This document shows, one piece after another, positions 8,924 to 17,946 of a stretch of DNA of 64,000 bases. Origin of the DNA: Paenibacillaceae bacterium (GTDB lineage Bacteria; Bacillota; Bacilli; Paenibacillales; Paenibacillaceae); the NCBI GenBank assembly GCA_004134985.1, contig REGQ01000030.1, forward strand, positions 1-64,000, in the 5' to 3' direction. The notes beneath the pieces were generated by a model, which was given only the letters and a program-made list of their open reading frames with translations, had not been told where the DNA came from and did no database searches. The position numbers and the translations under genes are program-made. Within the stretch, counting starts at the first letter, position 1. Each line of letters starts with the position of its first letter.

Positions 8924-9682
8924 GTGGCAAAACAAGCGATTATTCGGGCTGCGAATCTTTGCAAAACTTACAGCACCGGCAGTGAACAATACCATGCCAT
9001 CCGCAATATTAATCTCACCTTGTATGAGGGGGATTTCACCGTCATTATGGGCAATTCCGGCTCCGGCAAGTCTACCCTGCTGTACCTGCTGAGCGGGCTG
9101 GACAGCGTCACAGCCGGGGAAGTGTACTTCCGGGAGCAGCGGATCGACCATTACAACGAGCAGCAGTTAGCGGATTTCCGGGCCAATAAAATCGGCTACA
9201 TCTATCAGAGCATGAATCTCGTTCCGGATTTGTCGCTTTATGATAATATCGCCTTGCCCGGCTATATTGCCGGCAGCAGGAAGACAAGCGTGAAGGAAAA
9301 GGCGTTGTCGCTCATCCAGGAGATGGGCATCGAAGGCCAGCATAACCGTCTGCCTGCCCAGACGTCCGGAGGCCAGCAGCAGCGGGCCGCAATTGCCAGA
9401 GCACTGATTAATTCGCCCGACATGATTTTCGCCGATGAGCCGACAGGGAGCTTGAATTACGATCACGGGATGGCTGTCCTCGATATTCTGACGCGGATGA
9501 ACCGTCAGGGCCAATCTGTCGCCATGGTCACTCATGACATAAAGGCCGCTTGCCGCGCAGACCGCCTGATTCTGATTCGCGATGGGAAAGTCGGCGGCGT
9601 GCTGGAGTTTGACAAGTACAATGCCCATTCGTCTGAAGACAGGGAGTCAATTATCTTTGCTTTTGTAACGGGTAAGGAGTGA
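8924..9682 (+). CDS. ABC transporter ATP-binding protein (MacB/LolD type)
   Basis: ATPase subunit of a MacB/FtsX-type ABC transporter, 252 residues. Walker A is GNSGSGKST (residues 43-51) and Walker [12 protein letters not shown]. The signature motif reads TSGGQQQR with Thr in place of the usual Leu, which is tolerated in this family. It overlaps or abuts the permease gene, so the two are translated together. The divergence from BceA-type ATPases and the partner permease architecture point to export of, or protection from, an amphipathic compound rather than import. About 97 bases separate it from the kinase gene, leaving room for a separate regulated promoter. Confidence 0.93.
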   Translation: MAKQAIIRAANLCKTYSTGSEQYHAIRNINLTLYEGDFTVIMGNSGSGKSTLLYLLSGLDSVTAGEVYFREQRIDHYNEQQLADFRANKIGYIYQSMNLVPDLSLYDNIALPGYIAGSRKTSVKEKALSLIQEMGIEGQHNRLPAQTSGGQQQRAAIARALINSPDMIFADEPTGSLNYDHGMAVLDILTRMNRQGQSVAMVTHDIKAACRADRLILIRDGKVGGVLEFDKYNAHSSEDRESIIFAFVTGKE

Positions 9683-9687
9683 TGGCG

Positions 9688-12096
9688 ATGAAAGCTGCTT
9701 GGACCTTGTGCCTGTCACAGCTTGGAAAAAACAAGCTGCAGCATGCGTTCGTCGTATTGCTCATTCTGCTGTCCGCCCTGCTGATCGGGTCGGCGGCGCT
9801 TATTATTGCCAATACAGGAAATCTGTTTGCGGACAGGCATGAGCAAGCTCAAGGCTCGCATCAGATTTTGTCGTTGGAAAGAGGGCTGCACGATCCGCAG
9901 ACCGTACACGACTGGTGGGAAGCGCAATCTGGCGTTAAGGTTTCGAAGCTGCTGCGCTACCGGATGTTGTCGGGCATTTCCTATCAGGAACAGGACATTC
10001 CCAACCTGTACTTCTTGATGATGGATACGCCGACCCTTCCGTTGGGTGTGGATGAGCTTATTGCAGCTCAAGGCCATATGGAAGCTTCGCCTGCTGCAGG
10101 GACGGTCTGGATTCCTACCTCCCTCGCCTATCCCTATGGCATTGCTCCGGGTGACACGGTTTCATTCAAATTAGGGAGCGAACTGCTGCCGCTACAGGTG
10201 GCTGCGGTTGTCGTCGATCTTCCGTACGGTGCGCCATTCACGAATACGGCCCGCATCTGGATGAACACGAGCGATTATGCTGCAGCGTTCGCTTCTTTGC
10301 CGGGGAATGACTATTATACGGTGGGACTTCGCTTTGCCGATTACAACAACACTCTCGGTTATTGGGAGACGTTCGAGGAGAGGTTCGGCACCCCTTTTCT
10401 GGAGAGCAAAAAGGAGTTTGAGGAAATCGCGTCCTTCTATCTGATTATTGGCAAGCTCGTCGGTTTTGTGATGATTGTGCTGGGTATCGTCATGATGCTG
10501 ATCGCCCTATTCACCATTGGGTTCACGATCTCCGATTCCATTCTCGCCAATTATCGCACGATAGGCGTACTGAAATCACTGGGGTTGCGCTCCTCCGAGA
10601 TTATCGGGATCTATGCCTTTCAATATGGTCTCCTGTCCGTTGTAGCTATCATTCCCGGCCTTGCGCTCAGCCGCTTACTGTCCCAAGCCATTATAGACAG
10701 CACCGTATCGTCGCTCAAAACGGCCGGCACTGCACTGAATCTTCATGGGATAGGTCTTATCGCTATGATCGGACTATTATTGTTCCTGTTGGTTGGCGCA
10801 TGCGTAACGTGGTATGCGAACCGGGCACGCAGCATCCAGCCAGCGCAAGCGATCAAATACGGCATGTCAGAGCACGCCAGCGGCAAGCTGACAACCGGTC
10901 TTGCTCCAGGGACAAGATGGCTCGGGTTCGGCAGCTTGCCCGTCACTTCTGTCATCGGACTAAAAAGTCTGCTCGGCAACAAGCGGGGCGCCGCCTTAAT
11001 GCTCGTCCTGGCCATCGCTGCCTCCTCTGTGCTGGTGTTCGGATTTGTGCTGTTGAACAGTATCACCAACATTCAGCAGACCCCTGCCAAGTGGGGCTAC
11101 GATGCCGCGCATATTTCCGGGAGCGTATATAACAAGCCAGCTTTTTCCCAGACGGAATTTGATGAAATATTGCGCAGCGATTCCCGAGTGAAAGACTTCG
11201 GATGGCTGGCATCCCTGACTGGCATTGCAGCAGCAGACGATTCGCCTGGCTCATCCCCTTCCCTCATACAACCGATGAGTATCTCATTAAGCGCACTTGA
11301 CGGGAACTATGATCAACTGGGATTTGAAACGCTTAAGGGCAGTAATCCGCTCCATAAAAATGAAATCGCGCTAGGCGTCAATGTTGCCGGGCGGTTCGGC
11401 AAGCAGCTTGGCGACACAATCGAGCTGTATATCGAAGGCAAGAGACAAACGTTCACTATCACCGGTATTTACCAGGCGATCTCCAATATGTCCTATTCAG
11501 CCCGAATTACGATGGACGCCATCAGGACGGTGCTGCCGGAATACAATGATATGGAATCTTGTTTCATCAACGTGTTGGATATCTCCCAAGCGTCGGCCGT
11601 TGCTCATGAGCTGAACGAGCGGTTTAAAGATTCTGCCACCGTCGTGACCCAGCAGGTGCTGCTCGATTCTCTCTTTAAGGAAGCGACAACCGTGCTCATT
11701 TATCCGATGAGCCTGATAGGGCTGCTGTTCACTATCGTCACTTTCATCATTATTTATCTCACATGCCGCATCAATATCCGCAAGGAAAGCAAGACCTACG
11801 GCATTTACAAATCACTCGGGATGACATCGAGCCGCATCCGTTTATCTATCGCTTCAGGCATTGCCGGTTTGTTCGCGATTGGTGCGCTCTTCGGTATTTT
11901 GACCGGCGTATATGCGCTTCCACTGCTGCTGGAGAACGTGCTTGCGAATTATGGCATCGTGCATGTGCCCCTGGTCCTTCATTGGGGCGCCATTATTGCA
12001 GTCTCCTGCATCAGCATCGCTGCTGCGGCGCTTGGTTCATGGGCATCGTCGAGGGCGATTCGCCAGCTGTCGCCTCGCGTACTCGTCGTGGAGTAA
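9688..12096 (+). CDS. FtsX-domain ABC transporter permease
   Basis: Large permease of about 800 residues with two FtsX-type modules: TM1 near the N-terminus (VLLILLSALLIGSAALII), an extracytoplasmic domain, a block of three TM segments around 255-380, another TM near 440 (ALMLVLAIAASSVLVFG), a second external domain, and three TM segments near the C-terminus (about 670-800). The chosen start at 9688 has AAGGAG eight bases upstream and overlaps no coding sequence of note; starts at 9679 and 9682 are also in frame. Two-FtsX permeases pair with LolD/MacB-like ATPases, as here. The substrate is unknown; a peptide antibiotic or lipid is plausible from the linked two-component system. Confidence 0.92.
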   Translation: MKAAWTLCLSQLGKNKLQHAFVVLLILLSALLIGSAALIIANTGNLFADRHEQAQGSHQILSLERGLHDPQTVHDWWEAQSGVKVSKLLRYRMLSGISYQEQDIPNLYFLMMDTPTLPLGVDELIAAQGHMEASPAAGTVWIPTSLAYPYGIAPGDTVSFKLGSELLPLQVAAVVVDLPYGAPFTNTARIWMNTSDYAAAFASLPGNDYYTVGLRFADYNNTLGYWETFEERFGTPFLESKKEFEEIASFYLIIGKLVGFVMIVLGIVMMLIALFTIGFTISDSILANYRTIGVLKSLGLRSSEIIGIYAFQYGLLSVVAIIPGLALSRLLSQAIIDSTVSSLKTAGTALNLHGIGLIAMIGLLLFLLVGACVTWYANRARSIQPAQAIKYGMSEHASGKLTTGLAPGTRWLGFGSLPVTSVIGLKSLLGNKRGAALMLVLAIAASSVLVFGFVLLNSITNIQQTPAKWGYDAAHISGSVYNKPAFSQTEFDEILRSDSRVKDFGWLASLTGIAAADDSPGSSPSLIQPMSISLSALDGNYDQLGFETLKGSNPLHKNEIALGVNVAGRFGKQLGDTIELYIEGKRQTFTITGIYQAISNMSYSARITMDAIRTVLPEYNDMESCFINVLDISQASAVAHELNERFKDSATVVTQQVLLDSLFKEATTVLIYPMSLIGLLFTIVTFIIIYLTCRINIRKESKTYGIYKSLGMTSSRIRLSIASGIAGLFAIGALFGILTGVYALPLLLENVLANYGIVHVPLVLHWGAIIAVSCISIAAAALGSWASSRAIRQLSPRVLVVE

Positions 12097-12272
12097 AGAC
12101 AAGCCGGGCATAACTTTTAGGATGGAGAGTGAGCTCGGCTGGCAGCCCATCTTGGGTGATTACCACATTACACATTCGAAATATGAGCAATAAAAATAGG
12201 GCAGCCATACTCCCTAAACCGCTTATATTCATCTGTTTCTATATAAGTTGAACGAAAGATTAGTAAACGATC

Positions 12273-12344
12273 GTAAGAAATTCGCTGTTGAGCAAGCACG
12301 TTTCCAGAGTAAGAAATTCGCTGTTGAGCAACCACGTTTCCAGT
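12273..12344. repeat. 36-bp tandem repeat, two copies
   Basis: The unit beginning GTAAGAAATTCGCTGTTGAG occurs at 12273-12308 and again at 12309-12344, with one clear internal mismatch (AAGCACG versus AACCACG). It lies in the intergenic region after the permease and has no hairpin of its own. Confidence 0.85.
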
Positions 12345-12426
12345 AAAAGAGGGGTAAATGGAGAAATCTTGTGGTGGGAAATAAGCTCTTGAGCAGCTTT
12401 ACGATCCCTTATGTGGAAATGCCTTT

Positions 12427-12745
12427 TAATCTATATGATTTTTCATATAGAATCGTTGAAATCTGCGCCGGATGTTCGATTCTATATGATTTTTCATATA
12501 GAATCTCTGAAATCTGCGCCGATTGATCGATTGTATATGATTTTTCATATAGAATCTCTGAAATCAGCGCCGATTGATCGATTCTATGTGATTTTTCATA
12601 TAGAATCTCTGAAATCTGCGCCGATTGATCGATTCTATATGATTTTTCACATAGAATCTCTGAAATCAGAGCCGATTGATCGATTCTATGTGATTTTTCA
12701 TATAGAATCTCTGAAATCAGCGCCGATTGATCGATTCTATGTGAT
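12427..12745. repeat. 51-bp hairpin tandem array (six full units and a partial)
   Basis: Units start at 12427, 12478, 12529, 12580, 12631 and 12682, with a partial unit at 12733. Each begins with a hairpin of 12-bp arms GATTCTATATGA / TCATATAGAATC around a TTTT loop, followed by a spacer ending near GCGCCGATTGATC. Changes fall in the stem as ATATGA to ATGTGA on one arm or CACATA on the other, giving wobble pairs. The period is 17 codons, so a frame from 12411 to 12854 stays open and would encode repeats of IFHIESLKSAPIDRFY. No convincing ribosome binding site is seen, so the hairpins rather than the peptide seem to be conserved. Confidence 0.92.
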
Positions 12746-12858
12746 ATGGCGGTTCAATAGTTCAACTTATACAGGTATGTCGAGTCAATGGAAGAGGGGC
12801 AATTTTCAAGGCTTCCTTGACCGCCCCTTCGATCGAATTCACTCCCTAAGATAAACAA

Positions 12859-13161
12859 TTAATCGCAGAAGCATTCCACTTCGTATATCCGAACGTCACT
12901 TATTAAATCTATTAATTCAGCTATAGGATGTTGTAGTTGTTCAGGCATCTGAGGCTTTAATGTGTGTAATTCAGTTATAATGATCGGAATTTCATTCACT
13001 GAAATGATGTGGTCATTATAATAATCTTGAAGTCTAGCTAATACAGGAAACGCAATCGCTTGAAAATTTCGGCTAAAAATACTTTTGTGTAAGGAATAAT
13101 CGATCGGGTAGTGATAAACCATTATTCCCGCGCTGTCCTTAAGGTAGCAATCCAATGCCAT
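12859..13161 (-). CDS. Hypothetical protein, 100 residues
   Basis: Small soluble protein with no signal peptide, no membrane segment and a C-terminal CFCD. The start is supported by GGAGGTG eight to nine bases upstream of the ATG. A mixed alpha/beta pattern is suggested (LARLQDYYNDHIISVNEIPIII). I do not recognise a family. It stands alone between the hairpin array and the serpin gene, transcribed toward the array. Confidence 0.6.
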   Translation of the reverse strand: MALDCYLKDSAGIMVYHYPIDYSLHKSIFSRNFQAIAFPVLARLQDYYNDHIISVNEIPIIITELHTLKPQMPEQLQHPIAELIDLISDVRIYEVECFCD

Positions 13162-13395
13162 CTGGATTCACCTCCATATATTGGAGAGAACAACTGCTCA
13201 GCTCTTTCCCCAAGTTTAAATATTTCGTTCGAATACTGCAAGCTAGTCGGCAGCCTCCCTTCTCGTATCCTCCCATCCTTTCATCCTCTCCCCCTCTTCC
13301 TTGTTTCCCTGATCAACTAAATTTCCAGACCCCTCCTGCAACATCTCACCCCTTCTTGTCGTTGGTAAAAGTAAACAGCGATAAGGAGGTAGCCT

Positions 13396-14772
13396 ATGAA
13401 AGCGATTCACAGTGGGCGCCCGACATGGTTGCTATCAGCACTGGCGGCGGGTCTGTCCGCGAGCCTGCTGTTAAGCGGGTGCGGCGCTGCCGGCGGGGGC
13501 AACAATACTTCAATTTCCAAACAGCATGAGTCCAGCAAAAACACCGGCCCGAATGCCAACATAAGTAAAGACACTGAAACCCGTACGGATAAAGGCAGCG
13601 CTTCTCCACCAACCACGGCGGCAAAGTATAACCCGGAAAACTACGATACACGACTTGCGGATGCCCAGCTTGCCTTCGCCTTTGATTTGTATGGGCAAAT
13701 CAGCCAGTCCTCAAGTGCTGCTGCTAATGATTTCCTCTCTCCGCTCAGTATTGCTACTGCACTAGCAATGACAGCCAATGGAGCTGGCGGCGACACGTTG
13801 ACCGCGATGAACAAAGTGCTTCACATGGACGGACTGGATACGCCGGCGCGCAATCATGGCAATGAGGTGCTGATGGATTTGCTTACGCACAGCGGCAAAG
13901 AAATTGAGGTGTCGATCGCCAACTCGCTCTGGGCCAAAGAAGGGCTTGAGTTTAACCCCGACTTTATGGAAACAAACAAGACCTTTTACAATGCAGCAGT
14001 CGACTCTCTGGATTTTCAAGATGCGCAGGCAGCAGAACAAATAAACGATTGGGTGAGGCAGCAGACAAGAGGCAAAATCGACAGCATTATTGATCATGAG
14101 ATCGATCCCAATACCATTCTGTTTTTGTTAAACGCAATTTATTTCAAAGCGAGCTGGGCAGGTGCATTCAGAGAGGACCTTACCGCAATAAAGCCGTTCA
14201 CCAATGCCCAAGCAACCGAGCAGCAAGTGCCGATGATGTTCAAGGACGGCAAGTTTGATTATCTGGAGGAAGATGGCTTTCAGGCGGTGCGCATCCCCTA
14301 TAACGGCGGCAAGATGAGTATGCTCGTTTTTCTGCCTGATGCGAATCGTGAGCTGGATGAGTTTCTGAACGGGCTCACACCCAAGCAGTGGAACAACTGG
14401 CTGAACAAGTTTGAACGTACATCTGGCCAATTGACCTTGCCCAAGTTTAAAATCGAATATGAGATCACCTTGAATGAAGCTTTGAAAGCTTTGGGTATGG
14501 AACAGGCCTTCGATCTGCAAAATGCGGACTTCACCCCAATGATTGACCGCGGCACGAAAGTCGCGATTAAAGAGATGCGGCACAAAACGTTTATTAATGT
14601 CGATGAAAAGGGTACGGAAGCCGCAGCCGTAACAAGCGTAGAAATGGAAGAACAGTCTGCTTCCAGCAATCCATTCGTTATGGAAGTAAATCGCCCCTTC
14701 TTCTTTGCTATACATGACCAGCGCACCTCATCCATCCTGTTCATGGGTGCCGTACGCCAGATCGGGGAGTAG
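13396..14772 (+). CDS. Serpin-family serine protease inhibitor, lipoprotein
   Basis: Suicide inhibitor of serine or cysteine proteases, anchored outside the cell. Residues 1-29 form a lipoprotein signal with LLSGC, followed by a Gly/Ser/Thr linker and a full serpin fold (about 85-458). The reactive-loop hinge EKGTEAAAVT (about 404-413) matches inhibitory serpins: small residues allow loop insertion. Counting from the hinge puts P1 near Gln420 of EMEEQSAS, but the loop is about three residues longer than in alpha-1-antitrypsin, so P1 is uncertain. The C-terminal signature NRPFFFAIHD is present. RBS GGAGG precedes the ATG. A fragment of this gene lies at 5645-5743. Confidence 0.95.
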   Translation: MKAIHSGRPTWLLSALAAGLSASLLLSGCGAAGGGNNTSISKQHESSKNTGPNANISKDTETRTDKGSASPPTTAAKYNPENYDTRLADAQLAFAFDLYGQISQSSSAAANDFLSPLSIATALAMTANGAGGDTLTAMNKVLHMDGLDTPARNHGNEVLMDLLTHSGKEIEVSIANSLWAKEGLEFNPDFMETNKTFYNAAVDSLDFQDAQAAEQINDWVRQQTRGKIDSIIDHEIDPNTILFLLNAIYFKASWAGAFREDLTAIKPFTNAQATEQQVPMMFKDGKFDYLEEDGFQAVRIPYNGGKMSMLVFLPDANRELDEFLNGLTPKQWNNWLNKFERTSGQLTLPKFKIEYEITLNEALKALGMEQAFDLQNADFTPMIDRGTKVAIKEMRHKTFINVDEKGTEAAAVTSVEMEEQSASSNPFVMEVNRPFFFAIHDQRTSSILFMGAVRQIGE

Positions 14773-14891
14773 AAGCTGTTCATGATGACTTATGTAGATT
14801 TGGGCGGCAAGACAGCGGCCATCCCAGTTGTCGCCGCTGCTTCCTCCCGATATAATGGGTATAACAGATACAAAAGGAGTTGATTCTGACA

Positions 14892-15341
14892 GTGAGTTTC
14901 CTGAAAGGTTTGGGACAGGTGACCGGTGAAGTGGCCGGCAGAGTCGTTGGTGGCAGTGTCAGAGTTGTCGGAGAGCTGGCCGGCAGCAAATTTGTCAAGG
15001 AAATCGGCGATAGTGTAGAAAATGCGTCGATTAAAGTCGGGCGTACTGCCGGGGAGTTTGCCAGCGGCGTCTACGACACAGCAGCAGGTACGGTTCAGAA
15101 TGACAAGGACAGGCAGCAAGCGGGCTTGCAGGATATGGGAAATGCAGCATCAGATACCGCCAAAGGCGCAGTAGATTCGGCCAAATATGTGTATAACAGC
15201 GGGAAGGAGCTCGTGGAAGGCATCAGTGAAGATGATCGCGCGAAAATCAGATCAGGCGCCAAAGGCGTTGTGCTCGCTGCCGCAACTGCGGCGCTGGCTG
15301 TCGGTGTTATCGATATCGTTGACGGCCCGGACGGGACCTAG
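14892..15341 (+). CDS. Gly/Ala-rich hypothetical protein
   Basis: Protein of about 149 residues rich in Gly, Ala, Val and Asp, with helical amphipathic repeats (VTGEVAGRVVGGSV, AASDTAKGAVDSAKYVY) and a hydrophobic C-terminal segment KGVVLAAATAALAVGVIDIV. The start is a GTG with AAGGAG about 12 bases upstream; an in-frame TTG 12 bases earlier sits too close to that site. The pattern recalls late-embryogenesis-abundant-like or glycine-zipper proteins, but no family is recognised with certainty. It follows the serpin by 119 bases in the same direction and may be co-transcribed. Confidence 0.65.
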   Translation: MSFLKGLGQVTGEVAGRVVGGSVRVVGELAGSKFVKEIGDSVENASIKVGRTAGEFASGVYDTAAGTVQNDKDRQQAGLQDMGNAASDTAKGAVDSAKYVYNSGKELVEGISEDDRAKIRSGAKGVVLAAATAALAVGVIDIVDGPDGT

Positions 15342-15418
15342 CGCGACTGGATGATCCGCATTCCACGCGTGGTCGCGGGGCAATTCAATGACCACAAATT
15401 GCAGTGTAATCTTGTCGT

Positions 15419-15449
15419 CCCAAGCTGCTGCTTATGGCAGCAGCTTGGG
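15419..15449. terminator. Perfect 13-bp stem-loop, probable terminator
   Basis: Arms CCCAAGCTGCTGC and GCAGCAGCTTGGG around a TTATG loop, 78 bases after the Gly/Ala-rich gene. There is no T-tract on either strand, so termination is likely but not canonical. Confidence 0.55.
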
Positions 15450-15601
15450 CGCCAGCAAGTGTTCGAGGAGAACGAGCGGCCGCACCAGCAAGCCTGCCTG
15501 CAGGCTTGCAATCATGTCGTTCCAATCAATCCGTTGCTCTCCCAGCATCCGGACCGGACGAGCAGATAACAAGCTATATTTTGCTTAAAGCTTAAATTAG
15601 A

Positions 15602-16225
15602 TCACAGTGCTCGCGGACTTGGGACGACATCAAGTACGCTGAACACTTCGCTTTTCAGCTTCGGCCACTCCGTATGAATAATGCTGTAATAGATATCGTC
15701 CCTGCATTCCCCGTCAGCGTTGAGATAATTGCATCTAAATATCCCCTCCTGCTTGGCCCCGAGCTTCAGCACCGCCTTTTGAGAGCGAATATTGTCAATA
15801 TCCACACTGAATTGCACACGATTAAACTTCATTTCTTCGAACGCATATTGCAACAGCGCTAATTTGACGGCTTTATTAAGTCCTGTTCCCCGAAACGCTT
15901 TTCCATACCAGGTCCAGCCGATTTCGAGCCGCTTATTGTGAAAATAGATGTTCCCATAGCGTGTTGATCCCGCTACCTCTCCCGATGCCTTGTCGATCAC
16001 GATAAATGGATAGAATGCTTTCTCCTCCCGGCCTGAACATGCGCTGGCTATGTATTGCTGCAAATCCATTTCATTACGAATATGATACCCTGTAAATCTC
16101 GCTATTTCCTCGTCATACATAACCTTCCGCAGTCCATCTTCATAGCTGCTATCGAAAGGGACTACCTTAACGTAATCATTTTCCAAAACAATATCTTGTT
16201 GAAAGAATTCCATTCTGCATTTCAC
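15602..16225 (-). CDS. GNAT N-acetyltransferase (RimJ/RimL type)
   Basis: GNAT-fold acetyltransferase of 207 residues (203 if translation starts at the fifth-codon ATG). The pattern LEIGWTWYGKAFRGTGLNKAVK carries the acetyl-CoA binding loop (R/G-x-G-x), and NIRSQKAVLKLGAKQEGIFR is the typical motif B region of the RimJ/RimL group that also contains many small-molecule acetyltransferases. It is monocistronic, convergent with the Gly/Ala-rich gene. Substrate unknown. Confidence 0.88.
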   Translation of the reverse strand: MKCRMEFFQQDIVLENDYVKVVPFDSSYEDGLRKVMYDEEIARFTGYHIRNEMDLQQYIASACSGREEKAFYPFIVIDKASGEVAGSTRYGNIYFHNKRLEIGWTWYGKAFRGTGLNKAVKLALLQYAFEEMKFNRVQFSVDIDNIRSQKAVLKLGAKQEGIFRCNYLNADGECRDDIYYSIIHTEWPKLKSEVFSVLDVVPSPRAL

Positions 16226-16363
16226 CCTCTCTCTATTCGATTGTCTGCTTGCTCATTGTACCTCACAACCCCGCTTCTAAATAATGGATAATTCGCATAA
16301 AAGTTTTGACTTTTTGTTCAATGGACTAGTGGTTGGCTAACTTGGTAGCCCGTTCTTAGCCAC

Positions 16364-16390
16364 AACCCGGATCTGACTTAGATCCGGGTT
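16364..16390. terminator. Terminator hairpin after SDR gene
   Basis: A perfect 11-bp stem AACCCGGATCT / AGATCCGGGTT with loop GACTT. It lies just beyond the stop of the minus-strand SDR gene. A short T-rich tail is on the plus strand only. Confidence 0.65.
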
Positions 16391-16401
16391 TGTTCAACTT
16401 C

Positions 16402-17151
16402 TCACAATTCCTCGATGACAGCGACGCTGCCAAAATCCTCATGAAGCAAAATGTCAATTAACCGCTGAGCCGTATATTCCGGGGTTTGCAGTCTTCCCTC
16501 CTGCGCCAATTGCTTGAATTGCTCCACATAAGGGAAGTTCTCTTGACTGACTGCACGAATCTCCGACTGCATTTGCGTATCGATCATTCCGGGATAAACC
16601 GATGCTACCTTGACAGGGTACGGCAAGTTCATCTGTTCCAGACTTACACTCTTGGAGAACGAGTCGACCGCGGCCTTTGACGTGCTGTAACAGCTTTGTG
16701 ACGGCATCAAATATTTGGCGGAGCCTGACGAAATATTCAAGATCCGTTTGTCCAAATTAAACTTCTGCGTCTGTTTAATGAAGTTCGATGTCATGATCAT
16801 CGGAGCCAGCAAATTGATTGTGACATTTTCGATTATACTGTCAGCAACAGCCCGTTCAATCGGCACAACAGGCGACAACATACCTGCATTGTTGATTAAA
16901 TAGATGGCTTCGGCTGGCGGCCCACAATTAATCTCATAAAATATTTCTGTGAATAATTGCTCAATATCACCCAAATGGTTCAGGTTAAACGGGTAACTGC
17001 TCAACCTGTTATTCGACATGTCCGCACCTTCAAGCAGCTGCTCGTTATTAGTTCTCGCAATACAAAAAATATGATAATTCTCACCCATCAACTGCGCTGC
17101 CATTGCGGCCCCTATACCTCTTGATGTCCCTGTAATCATCACATATTTCAT
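16402..17151 (-). CDS. SDR-family NAD(P)-dependent oxidoreductase (benzil reductase-like)
   Basis: Short-chain dehydrogenase of 249 residues. TGTSRGIG at the N-terminus binds NAD(P), NNAG (INNAGML) is present, and the catalytic Ser/Tyr/Lys are seen in NISSGSAKYLMPSQSCYSTSKAA. The overall pattern, including a C-terminal region ending near FGSVAVIEEL, recalls the YueD/sepiapterin-reductase-like group, which includes (S)-benzoin-forming benzil reductases. It lies downstream of, and in the same direction as, a TetR regulator 83 bases upstream, which probably controls it. Confidence 0.88.
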   Translation of the reverse strand: MKYVMITGTSRGIGAAMAAQLMGENYHIFCIARTNNEQLLEGADMSNNRLSSYPFNLNHLGDIEQLFTEIFYEINCGPPAEAIYLINNAGMLSPVVPIERAVADSIIENVTINLLAPMIMTSNFIKQTQKFNLDKRILNISSGSAKYLMPSQSCYSTSKAAVDSFSKSVSLEQMNLPYPVKVASVYPGMIDTQMQSEIRAVSQENFPYVEQFKQLAQEGRLQTPEYTAQRLIDILLHEDFGSVAVIEEL

Positions 17152-17234
17152 CTTTTTCCCACCTCGGATTTGTATAATTTAAATTTTTTTCCATTCACTT
17201 CTGTCTCTAACGGTTTCCATGAGAAATGACCCTC

Positions 17235-17831
17235 TTATTTGGCTTTTTCCTCTTGGACCAGCACACTATTGACCGTCTCTTTCCAGACAGCCTCATAATC
17301 GAGATCAAATTTCATCATAATGCACCGGGATAAGTTGTCGATAACCAATGCAAGCATATGCGCCTTGGGATCAATATTTTGTGACAGCACGATGCCCCAG
17401 TCTGCGCCTTTGCCCAATAAATCACGAAATCCGTTCAGAAATTCCTGCTGCATTCGGATCAACCGCTCCCGGTATAGCTCATCACGCTCAGCCAGCATCG
17501 TAAATTCACTTAACACCCGCAGAACGCTGAAGTGCTCCTGATTGCCGTCAGGGAGCATGTTCAGTCCCCCTTGGTACAAGGTTTCCACATAGTTGTGCTT
17601 GCTGAGTGCATCGATGTGAAAGTAACTGTTAAAATGATGCGCCCGAAAAATATGAGTATAGGTGCGATTAACCAACTCTTCCTTGGATGCAAAATGGTAG
17701 TAAATTGAGGGCTTCGTCATCCCTACTTTCTTGGCGATCATGCCCAGACTCGTTTTTTCAATGCCATGCTCTGCAAACAATTCAAATGCCGCTTCAATTA
17801 ATTGCTGTGAGGTTAATTCCTTCTTCTTGAT
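17235..17831 (-). CDS. TetR-family regulator, probable AUC start
   Basis: N-terminal HTH of the TetR family, with FAEHGIEKTSLGMIAKKVGM and TKPSIYYHFASKEEL, and a C-terminal ligand-binding domain. The usual start must precede KKKELTSQQLIEAAFELF, but no ATG, GTG or TTG lies in frame there. A GGAGG at 17840-17844 is exactly eight bases from an ATC at 17829-17831. Translation may therefore begin at AUC, or at the internal TTG at 17780, which would remove helix 1. The regulator sits just upstream of the SDR gene and likely represses it. Family sure, start unusual. Confidence 0.85.
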   Translation of the reverse strand: MKKKELTSQQLIEAAFELFAEHGIEKTSLGMIAKKVGMTKPSIYYHFASKEELVNRTYTHIFRAHHFNSYFHIDALSKHNYVETLYQGGLNMLPDGNQEHFSVLRVLSEFTMLAERDELYRERLIRMQQEFLNGFRDLLGKGADWGIVLSQNIDPKAHMLALVIDNLSRCIMMKFDLDYEAVWKETVNSVLVQEEKAK

Positions 17832-17839
17832 GTTGATCG

Positions 17840-17844
17840 CCTCC
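17840..17844 (-). promoter_or_regulatory. GGAGG ribosome binding site pointing to an ATC start
   Basis: Minus-strand GGAGG, eight bases before ATC AAG AAG AAG GAA. It decides the proposed start of the TetR gene. Confidence 0.7.
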
Positions 17845-17946
17845 GCTTCTGGAACCCAGTATAAAGGAACAACAAAAAGTTTGTCAATAATTTAACTATC
17901 GTTAGGTAAAAAATGGAGCAAGCTAAGTTAAAAAGTTAAAAAGTCA

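Noticed and set aside
6637-12096. BceRSAB-type bacitracin module
   Set aside because: The kinase has a large extracytoplasmic domain and the permease has two FtsX modules of about 800 residues, unlike BceS and the 10-TM BceB.
12273-12745. CRISPR array
   Set aside because: The repeats are directly contiguous with no unique spacers and there is no cas gene in the window.
12411-12854. Open frame across the 51-bp repeat array read as a repeat protein
   Set aside because: No convincing ribosome binding site, and the open frame follows from the 51-base (17-codon) period. The perfect hairpin arms suggest nucleic-acid-level selection. Kept as a repeat with the frame noted.
15351-15588. Short frames after the Gly/Ala-rich gene
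   Set aside because: They run through the perfect hairpin and have no ribosome binding site or conserved pattern.
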